From CAVVFX01 sp963747535 (GTDB lineage Bacteria; Acidobacteriota; Terriglobia; Bryobacterales; Bryobacteraceae), in NCBI GenBank assembly GCA_963747535.1, contig CAVVFX010000002.1, positions 1,054,001 through 1,118,000 of the forward strand: a DNA stretch of 64,000 nt. The letters run 5' to 3'. The notes beneath the pieces were generated by a model, which was not told where the DNA came from, did no database searches, and saw only the letters and a list, made by a program, of their open reading frames with translations. The position numbers were made by a program, and so were the translations under genes. Positions 61,281-64,000 of this stretch are shown piece by piece; the stretch's first letter is position 1; the number at the start of each line of letters is the position of its first letter.

Positions 61281-61546
61281 AATTGTTTAACCTCCCGTAG
61301 GCTCGCGATGCCGGATGTCAGAAGTGTGACTCAAATAATTTCGCGCCAGCCACGCAGAAACCCCGGCGGATGTTGCGTCCGTGCGGGTTTCTCCGATATT
61401 GTCCGTAGGGTCAACGGATACTAGCCACTCCGACGGTTTTCATCAAACCGTCGAAGTGACCTGTACCACTGCGGGCGTTCGGCTAACTCCCGTATCACGG
61501 CGCATCCGGAAGTAATCCGCTGCGGGAGCTACTTGCGGCCATCGTT

Positions 61547-61964
61547 TCAGGCGGGGTCGTAGGAAGCCAAATAGATCATGTTGTCGCGGTGAATCAGGCC
61601 GAGGCGAACCCGATCCAGCCAGCCGGTTCTGCCTAATACATTCTTGTCGATCATAGGGTCGGCAAAGAAGTAGATGAAAGAGTGCGTCGCAAAACCGAAA
61701 GCATGGAGTTCGACTCCGTGGCCATAGGCTTCAAACACGCTGTTCGCTGTCCGGAAACGCTTACGGATTCCGCTGGTCAAATCGAGACCGAGCGCCTCAG
61801 CGATCTCGGTTCTGAATACAAAGAATGAGGCTCCGGTATCGACGCTCGCGGCGACTTGGACCTGGTTCGCACCCGAGCGAAGCACCTACGGGTATCACGA
61901 CACTTTCGTCCTCACCAGAGTAGTCGTAGACCCGCGCAAATTCCAGTTGGTACGTGCCTACCAA
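61547..61964 (-). pseudogene. Retropepsin-like aspartic protease gene with a one-base frameshift
   Basis: From a TTG at 61964, which overlaps the end of the upstream gene, one frame reads 'TYQLEFARVYDYSGEDESVV'. At about 61887 the coding sense moves by one base to the frame that starts at the GTG at 61885 and contains 'SVDTGASFFVFRTEIAEALG', the DTGA active site and flap-like strand of a single-domain retropepsin, and 'NVLGRTGWLDRVRLGL'. If the frameshift is real, only the 112-residue C-terminal piece (61547-61885), which still has the active site, could be made. Pairs of retropepsin and DUF104 genes are common in these bacteria. Confidence 0.68.
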
Positions 61965-62302
61965 CCGCCGAACGGCATATCCTTGTCCCGGGGGACACTG
62001 GCGAAGAACGGTTCAGTGACGCCTGCTGCCTTGGCTGCAGCGCTGACGCTTGCCAATTTATCACCGTGCGCGACCAATTTCGGTCCATCAAGAGCCACCC
62101 ACTCGCCTGCGTACGGACCAGATTCCTTGGCGAGCCAGCGCAACTCTTCGCGCCGCTCGTTCACGGGCTCTGCCGATTCCCAACTCAACCGTTCAGGCTT
62201 CTCTTCAATCGTCAAACGGACCCGCTGGTGCTCTGCAAGAACAAGCGGCTCAAGCGGGCGCAAGATCCCTTGTTCGTAAACGGCTTCGAGTTGGCGTGCC
62301 AT
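61958..62302 (-). CDS. DUF104 (AF2212-like) antitoxin-type protein with a DUF5678 tail
   Basis: A 114-residue protein. The N-terminus 'LEAVYEQGILRPLEPLVLAE' followed by 'HQRVRLTIEE' is the DUF104 AF2212-like fold. The C-terminal half ('EWVALDGPKLVAHGDKLASV', 'FASVPRDKDMPFGGW') matches DUF5678. The combination is typical of antitoxin-like regulators paired with small proteases or PIN proteins. Its stop overlaps the start of the retropepsin gene. The function is inferred from families only. Confidence 0.8.
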   Translation of the reverse strand: MARQLEAVYEQGILRPLEPLVLAEHQRVRLTIEEKPERLSWESAEPVNERREELRWLAKESGPYAGEWVALDGPKLVAHGDKLASVSAAAKAAGVTEPFFASVPRDKDMPFGGW

Positions 62303-62506
62303 AACGCCCTCATTGTACCCTTGAGCCGCGATTGGGATGCGAACTTTAGCTCAGCGAGGGAGCCCAGCGCCCGGGATCAAGGCGTAACGGCACAACCGGA
62401 AGTTTTCCGCTCCCGGCCGAAAAACCTGCCGTGTTTCGTAAGCGGTTCTTTGCGCAACAGCAGCATTTGACTGCGGAACTCACTGGCGGACTTCTGCCAC
62501 AGGCTG

Positions 62507-64000
62507 CTAACTCTTGAGCGTGACTTTGTAGACCAGGGCCGCGGCCGAGGGCGTCGCGTGAGGCGGTGAAATCGAGAGCGCGTCGTCACTCTGTTTCCAT
62601 TCGAGCCGTTCGGTGCTGCCGAGCAGGGCGATCGTTGCGATGGGACGGTCGAGCAGCCTTGCCGATTTACCTAGCGATTTGACACGCAGATCCTGAGTGG
62701 GCACCCCGAGTTCGATGACGTACAGCGAATCTTTGCGGGTCGTGAAGCGCACATCGTCAGCGGTTACCGGCTTCCCTTTGCCCTCGTTAAATCCCTGCGC
62801 GCGAAGCGGCGCGACTTCGGAAGCCGGACCTTCACCGAAAACCTTCCAGGGACGCGTGCCAAAAATGCACTCGCGGTTGATCCCCATCCAGTGGGTGATC
62901 CCTTCGACGACCGCCAGTTCATCGGAATCGAGCGTGCCGTCACCTTTCACCGGGACGTTCAGCAGCAGGTTGCCGTTCTTACTGACGATGTCCGCCAGAG
63001 TTCGCACGACAGTCGTGGCCGTCTTGTAACGATGCCGCTCGAAAACCCTGCGGTCGTAGTGCCAGTTGCCGAGACAGGTGTCGGTCTGCCAGGGGAAGGG
63101 TTCAATACCGGAAGCCTGGCCCCGTTCGATATCCCACACCATAGCCTTGCGCTGTTGCTCGTCGAGGATCTTGCCATTGATGACCGCTTCGAGCTTGCCC
63201 CCATGCAATTTCATGTTGCTGTTGTAAAAATGGGCGGCCAGCCGCAGGCCCGCATCGCTAATGGGATCGAGAGGCAAAGCGTTGTCGTCGTAATAGACCA
63301 GGTCCGGATGATATCTGTTGATGAGATCGGCGGTGCGATTGTAGAAGCGTTCGCAGTAGGCCACGTCGGGAATGCTGGCGCCGATATCGGTCGGCCAATG
63401 CCAGAGCTTGCCGGTGTCGCTGAGTTTGCCTGGCGTGTGGGCTTGAGCGTACAGATCCTGCGGGTCGAGACCGTCCCACCATTTTCCCTGGCCGTCGGCC
63501 TTGACCAGTTTGCCATCATAGGGCACTCCGGCAAGCGGACCGCTCTTGTCCGCGCCTTGCGCCACCTCATACCACATCCAGGCATGCGAAGCATGAACGC
63601 TGACGCCGAAACGCAAGCCGTTAGCCCGGGCCGCGCGGGCCCAGCCACCGATCAGATCCTTCTTGGGGCCGAGCCGGACCGAGTTCCACGGCTGATACTT
63701 GCTGTCGAAGTTGTCGAAATTGTCGTGGTGGTTGGCAAGCGCGACGAAATACTGCGCACCAGCCTGTTTGTATAGACCGATCAGTTTGTCGGGATTCCAA
63801 TTTTCGGCTTTCCACTCGTGGATGACATCTTTGAAACCAAATTTGGAGGGATGGCCGTAGTGCTCCAGGTGAAACTTGTAGTCGGCACTCCCTTCGATAT
63901 ACATCTGGCGGGCGTACCAGTCGCCATACTCCGGCTGGCACTGGGCACCCCAGTGGGCCCAGATGCCGAACTTGGCATCCCGGTACCACTCGGGCGTCTG
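62507..64000 (-). CDS. Alpha-L-fucosidase, GH29 (5' end beyond window)
   Basis: The frame runs off the right edge: beyond the ATG at 63904 it reads back in phase through 'EWYRDAKFGIWAHWGAQC', so that ATG is internal. 497 residues are visible. GH29 hallmarks are 'KFGIWAHWG', 'YFVALANHHDNFDNFDSKYQPWNS', and the nucleophile region 'YYDDNALPL'. 'NGNLLLNVPVKGDGTLD' is the end of the catalytic barrel. A beta-sandwich domain follows to the stop. It releases fucose from glycans, probably outside the cytoplasm. Confidence 0.92.
   Translation of the reverse strand, partial: QTPEWYRDAKFGIWAHWGAQCQPEYGDWYARQMYIEGSADYKFHLEHYGHPSKFGFKDVIHEWKAENWNPDKLIGLYKQAGAQYFVALANHHDNFDNFDSKYQPWNSVRLGPKKDLIGGWARAARANGLRFGVSVHASHAWMWYEVAQGADKSGPLAGVPYDGKLVKADGQGKWWDGLDPQDLYAQAHTPGKLSDTGKLWHWPTDIGASIPDVAYCERFYNRTADLINRYHPDLVYYDDNALPLDPISDAGLRLAAHFYNSNMKLHGGKLEAVINGKILDEQQRKAMVWDIERGQASGIEPFPWQTDTCLGNWHYDRRVFERHRYKTATTVVRTLADIVSKNGNLLLNVPVKGDGTLDSDELAVVEGITHWMGINRECIFGTRPWKVFGEGPASEVAPLRAQGFNEGKGKPVTADDVRFTTRKDSLYVIELGVPTQDLRVKSLGKSARLLDRPIATIALLGSTERLEWKQSDDALSISPPHATPSAAALVYKVTLKS

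Noticed and set aside
61547..61885. Retroelement origin of the DTGA protease
   Set aside because: Single-domain bacterial retropepsins are common and occur with DUF104-type genes; no reverse transcriptase is present.

Overview
The window is GC-rich, gene-dense chromosomal DNA. It looks like an acidobacterium of the Solibacter/Bryobacter type. The reasons are a very long carboxypeptidase-regulatory/TonB receptor, many Tat- or Sec-exported catabolic enzymes, a protein of the acidobacterial 'ANAQHSTGPRT' family, HAE1 efflux, and several families of palindromic intergenic repeats. This is inference from gene content; there is no rRNA or other marker gene. No tRNA, CRISPR array, prophage or intact insertion sequence was seen.

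Layout. 1-9.1 kb: an exported SelA-like PLP enzyme/amidohydrolase cluster with two PLP enzymes, three amidohydrolases (the third has lost nearly all metal ligands) and a PIG-L-type deacetylase. A DUF433 gene with a broken DUF5615 partner lies inside it. 9.6-16.4 kb: TonB-dependent receptor, serine hydrolase, and a cytochrome c/PQQ dehydrogenase. 16.6-18.1 kb: rpiB-tal pentose phosphate pair. 18.4-24.4 kb: tripartite RND efflux operon. 24.8-27.4 kb: a nitrosative-stress type module (polyferredoxin, di-iron Ric protein, Crp/Fnr regulator) with a perfect Crp-type palindrome in front of ric. 27.5-39.1 kb: a sugar or sugar-acid locus with three exported FAD oxidoreductases, an orphan exported protein, a RhaT-type transporter, a NanE-NanK fusion and an exported enolase-superfamily protein. 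39.8-48.8 kb: a 49-residue membrane protein and a 2953-residue cyclic beta-1,2-glucan synthase. 48.9-54.7 kb: Rcp1-like regulator, glycine-zipper stress protein, transmitter-only kinase, sigma54 activator and SNF2 helicase. 54.9-57.0 kb: pyrE-truA and a DUF1326 protein. 57.3-64 kb: an acidobacterial orphan, a phosphoesterase trio, a DUF104/retropepsin pair with a frameshifted protease, and a GH29 fucosidase cut by the right edge.

How they fit together. Most genes serve scavenging of sugars, amino sugars and amino-acid derivatives outside the cytoplasm, with uptake by TonB/RhaT-type transporters. Housekeeping genes (tal, rpiB, pyrE, truA) are interspersed. At least four small loci (4.5, 37.2, 39.2 and 61.9 kb) carry apparent frameshifts, either real decay or assembly error. 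Four families of hairpin repeats fill the intergenic gaps, and one copy appears inserted inside another.
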